The notes beneath the pieces were generated by a model, which worked only from the letters and a program-made list of their open reading frames with translations, made no database searches and was not told the DNA's origin. The translations under genes and the position numbers were made by a program. This document shows, piece after piece, positions 49,536-61,560 of a DNA stretch of 64,000 nucleotides. Numbering within the stretch: the stretch's first letter is position 1; every line of letters starts with the position of its first letter. Source of the stretch: Hemibagrus wyckioides (lineage: Eukaryota; Chordata; Actinopteri; Siluriformes; Bagridae); NCBI RefSeq assembly GCF_019097595.1, contig NC_080727.1:6267501-6331500 (forward strand). The letters are read 5' to 3'.

Positions 49536-50452
49536 TTTAGTAGGAGTATGACATGATGATGTATCTCTATCTGTATCTATTTAGTGCTCTGAATATCTGG
49601 CCCTAACACAGAAGGGCTTCCATTCACAATGCACACCTCTGGTGTCAATCGCATGCTTTTCTTTAAAAAAAAAATAATAATAATGTGGACCTTCTTATTC
49701 AAATGGGTTTTTTATTGATCTGGGAGAAAAATCTTTACATATTTGCTTACAGTGAACCCTATTGTAAGCCACTGGAATAATCATGTTCTGGCTGAGAAAG
49801 TGAATAGGTTTCCGAACAACAAGAAAAATTTGTAGTAGCATTGAGAGATAATTTAGGATTAATGCCTCTAATTGCTGCACTTCACAGTCTGGCAGGGGCA
49901 AATGAAGGAAGAGGGTGGATGTCAGCTGCTTCCTGAGGATGACTCATGATTCGATGACAATGAGACTGAAAGAGGCTGCCATCTTGAACCATTTATCCAG
50001 GCAGAGAGAGTCAGAGGTGATATAAAGGCATTCTATGTACTTGCATATAAAGAATATGATAAAGGGCAGACCTTATGCCCCCTGTGTCATAAGACTGACT
50101 TAACTACATCATAAACATGCCATGCTGTCATGACCGTTTATATCCGGGTGTCATGTTACTAATAATTCATGAAAGTGCCCTAGCCTGCTTGGCTTCTTCT
50201 TCTTCGTTTTTATTTTTTCTTTGGATGCTTAATGGTTATAATTATTTACCTGGGATCTATCTGGAATCTTCTCTAAAATGATAACCTTTTTTTTTTAAAA
50301 TGATGTGTGCTTCGTGCAATGATTACTGCTCATAAAAGGTTATGAGATCTCTTCTATATAGCGCAGTCTCTGGTTCTCTTTGAAAGACCACCGAAGAACC
50401 CTTTCAGCTGCTAAGAACGGCTTTACTGTGCTCAAAACTGTTACCATGCTGA
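49536..50452. other. Intergenic, nothing recognised
   Basis: No coding signal or repeat that I can name. Confidence 0.4.
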
Positions 50453-50756
50453 CAAAACTGCAGGTCTTGTGGGGTGTTCCCGGTCTGCAGTGGTCAGTAT
50501 CTATCAAAAGTGCTCCAAGGAAGGAACAGTGGTGAACCCGGGACAGGGTCATGGGCGGCCAAGGCTCATTGATGCACGTGGGGAGCGAAGGCTGGACCGT
50601 GTGATCCGATCCAACAGACGAGCTACTGTTGCTCAGATTGCTGAAGAAGTTCATGCTGGTTCTGATAGAAAGGTGTCAGAATACACAGTGCATGACGGGT
50701 CAGGGCTGTTTTGGCAGCAAAAGGGGAACCAACACAATATTAGGCAGGTGGTCATT
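50453..50756 (+). mobile_element. Tc1-derived element, copy H (both ends missing)
   Basis: Begins at AAAACTGCAGGTCTTGTGGG and ends at TAGGCAGGTGGTCAT, so both termini are lost. It has the longest unbroken transposase-type frame of the family here (about 100 codons from [17 protein letters not shown] sequence to the terminal region), continuing into unrelated flank. Confidence 0.87.
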
Positions 50757-52069
50757 CCTTGCGTATGCTGTTACTGTAGTCTGCCAGACACAACTAAGCT
50801 ACAATTAACAAGATTTTTAATAGTAAAACACATGAACCACCGAGACATGTATTTGAATGGCAGCTTGTTCCACCATGACATGACATCTTCATATATTTCC
50901 AGACTGGATATGTTTAGTCTCCTGCTGCCAGCTTTAATCAAATTCTTACCTGAGAATGATAAAGACAGAGAAAGGCAGTGAGTCATGGAACAAATATTAA
51001 AAATATTGGTCGAGCAAGCCAGCGCTGTGTCCTCAGAAGATGCAGGAGCAGGTAGATGGGGATTAGCTGTACTGGATGTCTAGAGAACGGCTGTACTGCG
51101 TGGGCAGTGTGCACGGCTCTCATCTCCGCCAGTCTGACAGCCTCTCCACAGGGACCACCTGTCTGCCTGACTATTCAGTGCTAATGGTAAACACTACAGT
51201 TCTCCATATAGCCCGTGAGCGCTCTCACGCTCTCCTATGGACTGAAAGGTGCGTCATACGCCCACGTGGCATTCATGCCTTTAACCTGGCCAAACACAAA
51301 CCGTATGAACTGTCACTCAGAAGCCTGGCTTTGCCACACCGACACTCTAGATCTCGCTGCTGCATGGAAACCCACAGAGTTATATATATATTTTTTAAAC
51401 ACTTTCATGATTTGTGCCGGTTCAATTCATCCCCTTAACAGTAGGAGGATGTCAGGACTAGTCTGTGAGTATGAACGGAAGCATATTTGCTGCCTCATGC
51501 ATATAATAATAAAGCTTTTTATACCTCAACCCTGTGTGGGGAGCTATTCTGATGTGGCATTTTTTTTTTTTTTGACCCAATTAATTTCATGCCATGAGGC
51601 AAGTTGCAAATTAAGCGTAGCTGCTATTTGCGCTTTTAATGGGCCTTTTCTTTTAATCAGTGAAGGTCAAGAGAATGCAAGAGGGAGAAGGGTTCAGCTG
51701 AGAGCTATTTTTCAAATCACTTTCAAAAGGATGGACAGAGGAGGATTAAAATGGGAGCGCCTGAGCTCTGTAAATACAGTAGGAAAGGCAAGCTATATAT
51801 AGCACTTCTGTTTAAACTATTTATACCAGAAATGTTCAATTCTGATTCATTTTTCTGCAAGGAAAATCAAACTCTAATACATTATTTGTTGTTAGCTGCA
51901 ACTTACACTGGGACTTTGCTGCACACAGATTTTTTTTTGATGATGAACTTTATTATGAATTCCCTCGCTCATCATTTTACATTAGTTCCTCGTGTATTTT
52001 TGGTTTCTTTTTTGGTCCTGTCTCCACCTACATTGTGTCATTGGCTCCTTCCTTATACACTCTTGTGTT
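50757..52069. other. Intergenic, one long but unconvincing open frame
   Basis: The plus strand is open from 51215 to 51802 (195 codons, starting at GTG, no ATG at the start). The translation has no domain that I recognise. I treat it as chance. Confidence 0.4.
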
Positions 52070-52608
52070 TACACTGATCGGGTATAACATTATGAGCAGT
52101 GACAGGTGAAGTGAATAAGACTGATGATCTCCCCATCATGGCACCTGTTAGTGGGTGGGATATATTAGGCAGCAAGTCAACATTTTGTCCTCGAAGTTGA
52201 TGTGTTAGAAGCAGGAAAAATGGACAAGCGTAAGGATTTGAGTGAGTTTGATGAAGGGCCAAATTGTGATGGCTAGACCACTGGATCAGAGCGTCTCCAA
52301 AACTGCAGCTCTTGTGGGGTGTTTCTGGTCTGCAGTGGTCAGTATCTATCAAAAGTGGTCCAAGGAAGGAACAGTGGTGAACCAAGGCTCATTGATGCAT
52401 CTGGGGAGCAAAGGCTGGTCTGTGTGATCTGATACAACAGACGAGCTACTGTTGCTCAAATTGCTGAAGAAGTTAATGCTGGTTCTGATAGAAAGGTGTC
52501 AGAATACGCATGACGGGTCAGCACTGTTTTGGCTGCAAAAGGGGGAAACCCTTTTGCAGCCAAAACAATATTAGACAGGTAGTCATAATGTTATGCTTGG
52601 TTGCTGTA
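52070..52608 (+). mobile_element. Tc1-derived element, copy I (with hairpin rearrangement)
   Basis: 539 bp with both ends (TACACTGATCGGGTATAACA; GTTATGCTTGGTTGCTGTA). The standard GGCAGCAAAAGGGGGACCAA segment is replaced by a perfect inverted repeat with 17-bp arms, 52527-52543 and 52549-52565. About 35 bp is also missing after the SKEGTVV segment (52370-52385). Confidence 0.88.
52527..52565. repeat. Perfect 17-bp-arm hairpin
   Basis: TTTTGGCTGCAAAAGGG is followed by a 5-base loop and its exact reverse complement, inside Tc1 copy I. Confidence 0.93.
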
Positions 52609-52889
52609 CAGTTTTTACAGGTCTTACTAAGTCCTCTCAGTTGTATCATTCATTTCTGAGCCTTGTTTCCCATTTTTTAGTTCCTCTTGCCTCAAATTTT
52701 AGATACACCTCTGATTACCTATTACTGCAATTCCTGTTTTACCCTTAGTAATGTTCAGATTTTACACACTCACATCTGTTAGAGTTATGTTTCACATTTC
52801 ACATTTTGAGTCTAATACTGGTGTCAGCACTTTGTAATAGTGGTATTACAAAAATGGGGTTTCTTGGCTTCTTTTTTTGTCTTAGAAAT

Positions 52890-52914
52890 GAGAGAGAGAG
52901 AGAGAGAGAGAGAG
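52890..52914. repeat. (GA)n microsatellite
   Basis: Perfect GA dinucleotide run. Confidence 0.93.
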
Positions 52915-54355
52915 ACTGGTGTAGAAAATAATATTTATAGCTGCTGTAATGTAAGAGATAGGAACTAACTTGTTTCACATCATTAAATGTACTTATAAAT
53001 TGATAAAAAGTATAACTTGTTCTTTAGGGAAAGAAAAAAGGCAAACGTGATACACTTGCTGTGATATATACAGTATATATATATATTCTGCAACTGGAAA
53101 GAATTAGGAAGACAAAATATTTAATAGCATGCTCTTAATTGCTCCAGATAGTGGAAAAGGACAGAGGTGTGTTGATGATAACCGAAAATCCTAGGGCTCT
53201 CACTTCAGCCCTGCTTTTCCTCAGAATAAAATGAAACACTGGCCTGGGGAAGGTCCTCAAGGCAGAGTAGAAAGGAACAACTTAAGGCAAGGTTTGCTAG
53301 CTCTAAGCCTATAAGTCCAAATTATGTTAAATGTCAATCAAATAGTGAACATCCTGCAAATAGTGAACAGTTTGGTTAGGTATTAAAGAGGCTTTAATTC
53401 TCTGAGGTGGTTGTGGGTGGGTGTGATGAAGAAAGAACATCTGTGTTAGCTTAGAGGGTTACAAAAAAACTCAGTGGGTGGATTTGTAATGCATGCAGCC
53501 AGTCTGGGTTTTGAGCCTAATGAGGAGAGACACCATATAGATGGGCAAAATGAATCAATACAGAGGAACTAGAAAAGGTCAAGGGTTTGCTGGAGTGGAG
53601 GAGGAGAGGAGCGGGCAGTGGGGTTCTTGAAATGCTCGAAAGGCTTGAAATGTCACTCTTGTTCTCTTCCCCAATTTGCAGCAAATGAATTATATTGATA
53701 ATTAACATAATGCGGACCTCGAATACCCTTTTTGGGCATTTGCTACCCATTTTATACATCCTAGGTGGTGTCTTTCTGTGTGTGTTTTCATGGAAATAGG
53801 CATTAAGGCCAAAATGAAAAATAAAGCGCTCATCCCAACTGGGGGCTGATTATTTATTCAGCAGGAAGTCTGTAAACATTTCAGAGTAATCCAAAATTTA
53901 TGCACCATCTGATGGTCATTAAAAATGTTATTAGATGCTATAACAACCTCAGAAAGCAGTCTGTATCCTGAAAGCTGCCTTTTTTTCATCTTAAGCATTC
54001 GTTTCTGTTCAGGCTGATAATGATGCCATTTCTGATCGAACTCTCGCTCTCATCTCTACCTAAAACTGAGCCGTGCAGCAGCACTTTAGTCTTGTACTCT
54101 GTCAGGCTTTTTCGCCTCAGATCAGGTTCCTATGCTTCGACTTTCATGCTGTCTTTCATCGTCATTACGCTTGTCATAGATCGTGTTATAGATTGTTTCT
54201 TGTGTAACCCGTCTTACAGAGTCTGCACTACTTTTAGATTGGATTTCTCATGAGTATGGCATTGCAGGAAAATAGTGAGGTAGAGAAGCATCTCTTTCTC
54301 TTTTGTTTTAGCCGCTTACATCGAAACATTACTCTTAAGAAATATCTCATATGAA
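52915..54355. other. Intergenic, nothing recognised
   Basis: No coding signal or repeat that I can name. Confidence 0.4.
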
Positions 54356-54798
54356 CACACCGAATCAGCCATAACATTATGAGCACTGAGAGGTGAAGTG
54401 AATAACACTGATGATCTCCTCATCATGGCACCTGGGATATATTAGGCAGCAAGTGAACATTTTGTCCTCAAAGTTGATGTGTTAGAAGCAGGACAAGTCT
54501 GACCAGGGCCAAATTGTGATCTCTAGACAACTGGATCAGAGCATCTCCAAAACTGCAGCTCTTGTGGGGTGTTCCCGGTCTGCAGTGGTCAGTATCTATC
54601 AAAAGTATCCTTTATGTTCTGTAAGTTGAAAGATGGGGCCCATGGAGCCCATGAACTTATAGGATGCTGCTAACATCTTGGTGCCAGACTGAAATCTAAT
54701 GGAGTCCATGAATCGACCGGTCAGGGCTTTTTTTTGGCAGCAAAAGGGGGACCAACATAATATTAGGCAGGTGGTCATAATGTTATGTCTGATCGGCA
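54356..54798 (+). mobile_element. Tc1-derived element, copy J (different deletion)
   Basis: The left terminus is close to ACACCGAATCAGCCATAACA and the right to GTCATAATGTTATGTCTGAT. The HTH part stops at TATCAAAAGT (54607). It is followed by about 105 bp absent from the other copies, containing GATGCTGCTAACATCTTGGT and TGGAGTCCATGAATCGAC. These resemble the 3' coding end of complete Tc1 elements. It is thus a different internal deletion of the same parent. Confidence 0.8.
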
Positions 54799-56273
54799 AA
54801 TATTACAATTTAAACACGTTGAATCCGTTCGGGGTGGCGTTTTCCTGTAAAAAATGAATGTAAGCTGGGAATGCTGAACAGAATGACAGTTCTTGTTTGA
54901 GATAATTGTATTGGACCTTTCAAAATTATATATTTTACAGGGTCAATATAGTCCACTCTGTTTAAAGTGATGGCTTCTTGTACCGTGGAGTAATTTCACT
55001 CATAGCCTATTACATAAAATACTGCTGGTGAATAATCAAGCAGCAGTACTTCATGTTCATTTGCATGCACACACACACACATTTGTACATAGATAGACAA
55101 ATGGAGGGATGGACTGAATGTAGTAAACATATCACTTGTTTGTTTGTTTTTTTAACTATCTGCTGCACATTACCCATCCAGGCAGATAAAAACCGTACGC
55201 TTTTTCGGTCAATAGATTTGATTGCCGTTGTTGTTTGTTTGTTATCGCACGCCCAATAAGACAGTGCAATCTGCAGAATAAATTGAAAATTAAAGAAATC
55301 ACCCAAAGCCATTAACTTTGCTGATTCTAGCGAGTAGAAACAAGAGCGAGTTAATTACCGTTGCTTATTCTGCTCAAATTCAACTGTGTCTCCGCTTGTA
55401 TTAGTCTAATCGGGTTATAATGTACTGTTTGCCGTGCCTTATTGTAGCTGTTACTCTTTAACTCCATTAATTACATTCATCAATCACTCATTCTCTCCCG
55501 TCTGGTCTGTGCAGCTCTCACAGCTCAGTGAAACTAACCGGCCATCTCAGTGCACACAGCTACTGAACCTTACAAATCTTAAATGTGTAGTCTGTCAAAC
55601 TGGATCTCAATTACCTGGAAACTGGGGAATTCAGCATCTGGCTTGACATCAGAATCAATCAGCATGTTATCAAGCCATGCATGCGGTAAGTGAAAGGTGT
55701 TGAATAAGAAGTGGGGAAACTTGGGCAAACTGTGTGACCTTTCGTCACCCAGTTCTTATGAAAACTCAAGCTAGCCAAGATTTATTAATGATGGAGGATT
55801 AGCAAGCCAAGCTTTCAGGCTCTTTCTTTGATAGACAATGTATATTGAGAGGTATTTCAAAAATACTGCTAGATTTGAGTGCTATAGTTGTTCATGTGAA
55901 AAATTCTTTGCCGAAAACATATCTACACTGTGTATCAACAAAGAATCTACAACAATCTAGGACACTAAATGTCCATTTTCAATCTGTGGTACAGTGTTAA
56001 ATATTGCATCCCTTTAGTTTTGTAAAAATTTCCCTCCAAAATTCAACATTCATTAAATAGTCCTTACGAACCTTACCAAGCAGAAGACTTTGCATTGCAT
56101 ATATTTTCTTGAAATAAATGTGCATCATTAAGACATCTAATGATGTAAAAACCATCAAGGTATTTACTTTAAGGTAAGTAAAATTCCAACAGGTCCAAAA
56201 GCTTGCTATGCAAAGTCAGAAAAAATCAACTATTATTAGACTAGAAAATGTTTTCATAAGTGTCTGAGCTATA
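54799..56273. other. Intergenic, nothing recognised
   Basis: No coding signal or named repeat. Confidence 0.4.
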
Positions 56274-56796
56274 TACACTGACCAGGCATAACTAATATTG
56301 TGTTGGTCCCCCTTTTGCTGCCGAAACAGCCCTGACCAATCATGCACTGTGTATTCTGAAACCTTTCTATCAGAACCAGCATTAACTTCTACAGCAATTT
56401 GAGCAACAGTATCGGATCACACGGGCCAGCCTTAACTCCCCACATGCATCAGTGAGCCTTGGCCGCCCATGACCCTGTCGCCGGTTCACCACTGTTCCTT
56501 CCCTACACCACTTTTGATAGATTCTGACCACTGCAGACCGGAAACACCCCACAAGAGCTGCAGTTTTGGAGATGTTCTGATCCAGTCATCTAGCCATCAC
56601 AATTTGTCCCTTCGTCAAACTCGCTCAAATCCTAACACTTGTCCATTTTTCCTGCTTCTAACACATCAACTTTGAGGACAAAATGTTCACTTGCTGCCTA
56701 ATATATCCCACCCACTAACAGGTGCCATGATGAGGAGATCATCAGTCTTATTCACTTCACCTCTCAGTGCTCATAATGTTATGCCTGATCAGTGTA
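56274..56796 (-). mobile_element. Tc1-derived element, copy K
   Basis: 523 bp, ends TACACTGACCAGGCATAACT and TTATGCCTGATCAGTGTA, transposase N-terminal sense on the minus strand. A deletion near 56410 removes part of the ARVIRSNRRATV segment. Confidence 0.88.
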
Positions 56797-57114
56797 TATA
56801 GTTCAGACATAGGCAGGAACAATATTATATTTCACTGTGTCATTGTTGATACGTTAATATACACATTTTAACTATTTGGGATTTTTTTTGTTTATGTTAA
56901 ACATTTTTCAGATCTTTGGATAAACTACCTCTATATCATGTCTTCACTTTAACCTGACTAATAAAAAAATATTTTTAAAATATTCAACTCACCATCTCAT
57001 TTTATTTAATTATTATTCAATTTATTTAGATTTAATTTAAAATGTAATTAGAATGACCATAATGACAGAATAAGACATATTATGAATTTAACAATCAAAA
57101 AGGAAATATCTCAT

Positions 57115-57400
57115 TTAGACAAACATTTCATTCAGTACTACGGCAGCTTGGAGTCTCATCGTGTAAGTCTCTACACCCTTTACACGCCTGGATTTGCACC
57201 GATTCTCCCGCTCTTCCTGGCAGAGCCTCTCAAGCTCAATCAGACTGGATAGGAAGCATCCGTGAACTGCAATCTTCAGGTCTCTCCACAAATCCTCTAT
57301 GGATTTCAAGTGTGTGCTTCGTGTAGGGTGTTCAAGGACATTCCGAAACTTGTCCTGATGCCATTCCGGCATTGTCTTGGATGTGTGATTCATTCTAAAC
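57115..57400 (-). pseudogene. Tc1-like transposase C-terminal fragment (third family)
   Basis: The minus strand reads HTSKTMPEWHQDKFRNVLEH, then LKSIEDLWRDLKIAVHG, then ELERLCQEERENRCKSR, ending VETYTMRLQAAV. This matches the Tc1 C-terminal block in which SPDLNPIEHLWRDLK holds the last catalytic region. Here it reads THLKSIEDLWRDLK. No 5' part of the transposase and no clear terminus are seen. Confidence 0.75.
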
Positions 57401-57468
57401 AGCATACATGCTATATGTATACATCTTCTCATGCGAACATTTCTAAAATTATACTTCAGGAAAGAACT

Positions 57469-57800
57469 GGGGCAGCACAGCTTAGTGGTTAGCACTGTTA
57501 CCTCACAGCAAGAAGGTACCAGGTTCGAACAGGCAGGGGGCATTTCTGTGTGGGGTGTGCATGTTCTCCCCTTTGTGGGTTTACTCTGGGTACTCTGGTT
57601 TCCTCCCAGTCCAAAAACATGTACATTAGGTGGATTGGTAATTCTAAATTGCCTGTGAGTGCGTCTGTTTATATGTGGCCCTGTGATGGACTGGTGACCT
57701 GTCCTGGGTATACCCCTGCCTTTCGCCCAATGTGCGCTGGGATAGACCTCCTTGACCCTAATTAGGAATAAAGCAGGTATAGATGATGAATGAATGAAAT
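57469..57800 (+). mobile_element. tRNA-derived SINE, near full length
   Basis: The head GGCAGCACAGCTTAGTGGTT (A-box region) is followed by ACCAGGTTCGAACAGG (B box GGTTCGA). The body has GTTTCCTCCCAGTCCAAAA and GATGGACTGGTGACCTGTCC, then CTGGGATAGACCTCC and a GATGAATGAATGAA tail. It is the most complete copy of the family also found at 26575, 35190 and 45362. It abuts the Tc1 fragment at 57115. Confidence 0.8.
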
Positions 57801-58450
57801 AAACTGAAGGGGAAAATGATATGATGTGTTTTCTTGCTTAATCAATAAAGAAATGTCTTTCCAACAAACTGTTCTGTAAAAGAATTGCACAATGAAATCA
57901 ATATTTTAATACGACTAATACCCTGCGTTTTTTGGTTTGATTAAGCATGCAAATTTATGTTTATTTAATGTGGCAAAGCTTCATTGGCACAAATATTTGT
58001 CAATAATAAAATACATATATATAGATATAGATATTAGTTATACTAACAAGTGGTGCATAATAATTATGATATCTGTTAATTACTCCATACACATGCAGTG
58101 TCTTGAGTAAGATGTAAAAATGAAGGGACTTTATCTAGTCACACTCATCTGCTTTCAGCATATATGTTTATAGGGGGGGGGGTGCCTGTTTTTAGTAGTG
58201 TTTGTTTATTTTGATCCTCTCTGATGGATGATATGCAGGGTGGGGGGTCTAAATATATCGAATAACATATTGAAAAGGTCCGGTGCGCACGTGTGTTGTT
58301 GGTTACTAAGCAACTTACTCGCTCGCGCCCCACAGCTGCGTCACTTCCTGCAGAACAGTGCGAGAGTCAGAATCGAGTCTGTTCACGCGCAGGCAGCTGA
58401 GGCGCTCCGTCTCTGTTTGCGTATGTTTATCAATTACTGTACTAAAAAAA
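57801..58450. other. Intergenic upstream of whrn, nothing recognised
   Basis: AT-rich, then more CpG-rich from about 58280. No exon identified. Confidence 0.4.
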
Positions 58451-58454
58451 ACTG

Positions 58455-58462
58455 TATAAATA
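58455..58462 (+). promoter_or_regulatory. TATA-like box upstream of whrn
   Basis: TATAAATA on the plus strand, about 670 bp before the whrn start codon and at the edge of CpG-richer DNA. Its use is not established, and a CpG-type start nearer the ATG is equally possible. Confidence 0.35.
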
Positions 58463-58489
58463 TCGAATTTTTCCGTTTTTACTGAAGAC

Positions 58490-59128
58490 TTACATTAGCA
58501 TTTTGTGGAAGTATTTAATCGGTTTATCGACAAACAAGTTTGGACTGATGTTGGACACGGTGTATCGCCGCGTAACGGGACTAACGTTAGAAATGAACGC
58601 CGAAATGTCTCTCAGAAGAGTGTTTCCAAGTTGTAAGTGTGTATTTTTGGGGGGGTTTGTTCGTTTTTAAAGGTTCAAGTTTGTGTTTTTACTTCGAAGC
58701 AAGAGTGTCTGCTTGGTTTCGGAGACATTGGAGAAGCTCTCCGTGCCACTTGACCCCGTTTTCCAGAAACGAAGACGCACCGGAGAGGACACCATTACAC
58801 CTGAAGCACGCTTGACGTGCTGTGCCAATTTAATTCAGAGCTATTTAAAAGTTCCACTGAACTAACAACACTCTCTCGAGGATGGTTTGGTTTCGGAGAA
58901 AACACGATGCATTCCATCTGGAAACTTCTCTGCGGTAAGTCTCGTGTGTCATACGTGTATATGGAAAGCGTGTTAAAGCTGCTCGACTCGATCAGCATGA
59001 AGAGTGACATCCAAGACTGGCGACGCCACGCGCCGCTCCGGAGCGCCCGGTAGCTGCGGCGTGTCGGTTCTGCGTTTGCGTGCGCGCGACTGGTTGCTGA
59101 GGGGGGCAGAGGTTAGGCGAGCGAGAGA
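58490..59128 (+). other. whrn: Presumed whrn 5' leader and promoter-proximal region
   Basis: CpG content rises strongly toward the ATG. Two consensus donors GTAAGT occur, at 58633 and 58935. The second follows a short ATG-led stretch (MHSIWKLLC). They may mark alternative leader exons. Nothing further can be fixed without transcripts. Confidence 0.4.
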
Positions 59129-59842
59129 ATGAGCGCGGACCTGGAGCGCGTGTCGCTGAGCTCCTCGTCTGCGGGCTCGTTGGCGTCCAGCGCGCGCTCG
59201 CTCTCCGCCAACGTGCGCAAGCTGCACGATGCGCTCAACCTGCTGCTCAGCGAGCTGGAGCGCGAGCAGTTCGTGCACTGCCTCAACGTGTACCACGCGA
59301 AGAGGAACGTCTACGACCTGGTCCAGACGCTTAAAGTGATCCTCGACGCGCCGAGCAAGCGGCAGCTGCTCCCCATGCTGCGCCTGGTCATCCCGCGCTC
59401 CGATCAGCTCCTGTTTGATCGCTACACCTCCGAGGGACTCTATTTAAAGTCGGATTTGCTGGCTAGTAGGAACGGGGAGCACGAGAGCACCGCCTCCAGC
59501 GCTGCTCATACCGCTTCGCTCCCGCGTTTACCCCTGCGCGGATCCCCTGATCACCAGAGCACCAGCAGCGACGGGACATCAACTGCGCTCGTGCCGCTCC
59601 TGGGCAGACATTTCCTACCTGAACCCCCGGGTGAGGTCAGACAGGTGACCCTGAAGCGCCACAAAAGCAACGAGGGTTTAGGTTTCAGCATCCGTGGCGG
59701 ATCCGAGCATGGGGTCGGGATCTTTGTGTCTCTGGTGGAGCCGGGATCCATGGCCGAGAAAGAGGGGCTGAGAGTCGGCGATCAGATCCTCAAAGTGAAC
59801 GATAAAGTGTTTGACAGGTTCACGCATGCTGAGGCGGTGAAG
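59129..59842 (+). CDS. whrn: Whirlin, first coding exon (gene continues beyond window)
   Basis: The exon encodes 238 residues from MSADLERVSLSSSSAGSL to THAEAVK, ending at donor AAG/GTAAGA, the same boundary as mammalian whirlin exon 1. Residues about 28-110 form the harmonin-N-like domain (LSANVRKLHDALNLLLSE, then LPMLRLVIPRSDQLLFDRYT). Residues about 168 onward start PDZ1, whose carboxylate-binding GLGF loop is at 183-186 and is followed by SIRGGSEHGVGIFVSLVEPG. Whirlin is a PDZ scaffold of the hair-cell stereocilia tip and ankle link and of the photoreceptor periciliary membrane, partnering usherin, ADGRV1 and myosin XV. A Ser/Thr-rich linker (residues about 120-165) is longer than in human. 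The ATG is the first in strong context before the conserved domain. Teleosts may have whrna and whrnb; which one this is cannot be told here. Confidence 0.95.
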
Positions 59843-61020
59843 GTAAGATACACTTCTAAAGAAAGGTCTGTTCTTTACCAGTCATTGTGTTTGGTTTCCA
59901 GAAGTTTCCTAACCCTGATCCTGCAGATCCCCATGTCCTGCACAATTTAATGTGGAGTATGGTGTACTCCAGTAACATGCTGAGGAACATGTGTCATAGG
60001 GGATGGTGGCCACAGCATTGTCCCCCATCTGGTACCCCATTGTGTCATGATGTCATCTACATTTTCTCTGGCAGCAATACATTTGATATGAACCAGGTTT
60101 TCCTGCCAAAAATCTGATTTTATTCTTATTCGCAAAAGGGACATGACGACACACTGAAGTCAACTAAAGCCCTATTCAGATTGTTTATCAGGGGGCATCT
60201 GTAATAAATTTGTTTACACGTCTCCTCGAAGACAAAGCTCTCACATCTGGATAGCAAGAAAATGACCACAGGAGCAGTGAGTTTCTAGCGAGTTGTATTT
60301 TCTACAAAATGGATGTTTTGCTATATACGGTCACGCTCCATTCACAACATGGTCGAAGAGGTACTGATGTAGAGAAAAGACACTGGCACTTATTTCAATT
60401 TACTGTATTTTAGCAATTTTCTTCTAAAATCTGAAAGTCTAACCAAGGAATAAGTGTGTGTGTGATTTGAGAAATGGATGATTTGAATTGGTAAATGTTA
60501 AAAAAAAATCATACAAAACTAAAAAAAAGAAAAAGAAAGAAAGAAGAGCATGTGGATTAGAAACAAAACAAACAAACAACACAACCTCAATTTGTTGCAT
60601 CTAACTAGTTCTATTCTAACTGGAAAGGCCAAAATCTTTAGCTCTGTAATGGGCACACCACATATTTATGTTTTACAGTTAAGACTAACACCAGCTGTGA
60701 GTCTTTTATCTATCTACTTAATGGGTTTGATCCTCCTTTAATAAAGCTCTCGTTTAGAGTCCCATCAGGATCTGAGAGCGAGCAGTTAATAAGTTCCTCA
60801 AAGATTTAGCTTTCCATATTATTTTCCTTATTATCTGTGGCTGTAAGGGTGCTTAAGTAAGGAATTAAACACTTCAGGGTGTTCTTTAATAGGAAAACAG
60901 TCAATGCCAGGGTGGTTTGAAAGCACTGAGACTGGAGACTCCTTCCTCAAATGCCAACTAGACATCCCAAAGTCCCTGTGTAAGTTTAGTGTGTAGGCTT
61001 TCATTAGGATTATATACATA
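59843..61020. other. whrn intron 1, 5' part
   Basis: The open frame continues to 59950 past the donor, but that is read-through. No other exon or named repeat is seen. Confidence 0.55.
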
Positions 61021-61560
61021 TACACCGATCAGGCATAACATTATGAGCACTGAGAGGTGAAGTTAATAACACTGATGATCTCCTCATCATGGCACCTGTT
61101 AGTGGGTGGGATATATTAGGCAGCAAGGGAACATTTTGTCTTCAAAGTTGATGTGTTAGAAGCAGGAAAAATGGACAAGCGTAAGGATTTGAGCGAGTTT
61201 GACAAGGACCGAATTGTGATGGCTAGATGACCGGATCAGGGCATCTCCAAAACTGCAGCTCTTGTGGGGTGTTCCCGGTCTGCACTGGTCAGTATCTATC
61301 AAAAGTGGTCCAAGGAAGGACGAGTGGTGAACCAGTGACAGGGTCATGGGCGGCCAAGGCTCACTGATACACGTGGGGAGTGAAGGCTGGTCCGTGTGAT
61401 CCGATCCAACAGACGAGCTACTGTTGCTCAGATTGCTGAAGAAGTTAATGCTGGTTCTGATAGAAAGGTGTCAGAATACACAGTGCATGACGGGTCAGGG
61501 CTGTTTTGAGACCAGCACAATATGAGGCAGGTGGTCATAATGTTATGCCTGATCAGTGTA
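61021..61560 (+). mobile_element. Tc1-derived element, copy L
   Basis: 540 bp, ends TACACCGATCAGGCATAACA and TTATGCCTGATCAGTGTA, in whrn intron 1, sense. It keeps the HTH region, with a short deletion where others read GGCAGCAAAAGGGGGACC. Confidence 0.9.

Noticed and set aside
51215..51802. 195-codon open frame between man1b1 and whrn
   Set aside because: It starts at GTG, not ATG, shows no domain or splice context that I recognise, and includes translated homopolymer (FFFF). Judged a chance open frame.
58683..58865. 60-codon open frame upstream of whrn
   Set aside because: No conserved domain and it lies in the presumed leader; it could be an upstream frame but nothing in the sequence supports a protein.
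59843..59950. Continuation of the whirlin frame past residue 238
   Set aside because: The sequence after AAG is a consensus donor GTAAGA, and the residues beyond (VRYTSKERSV) do not match whirlin, whose next segment is ALKGSKKL-like in relatives. Read-through into the intron.
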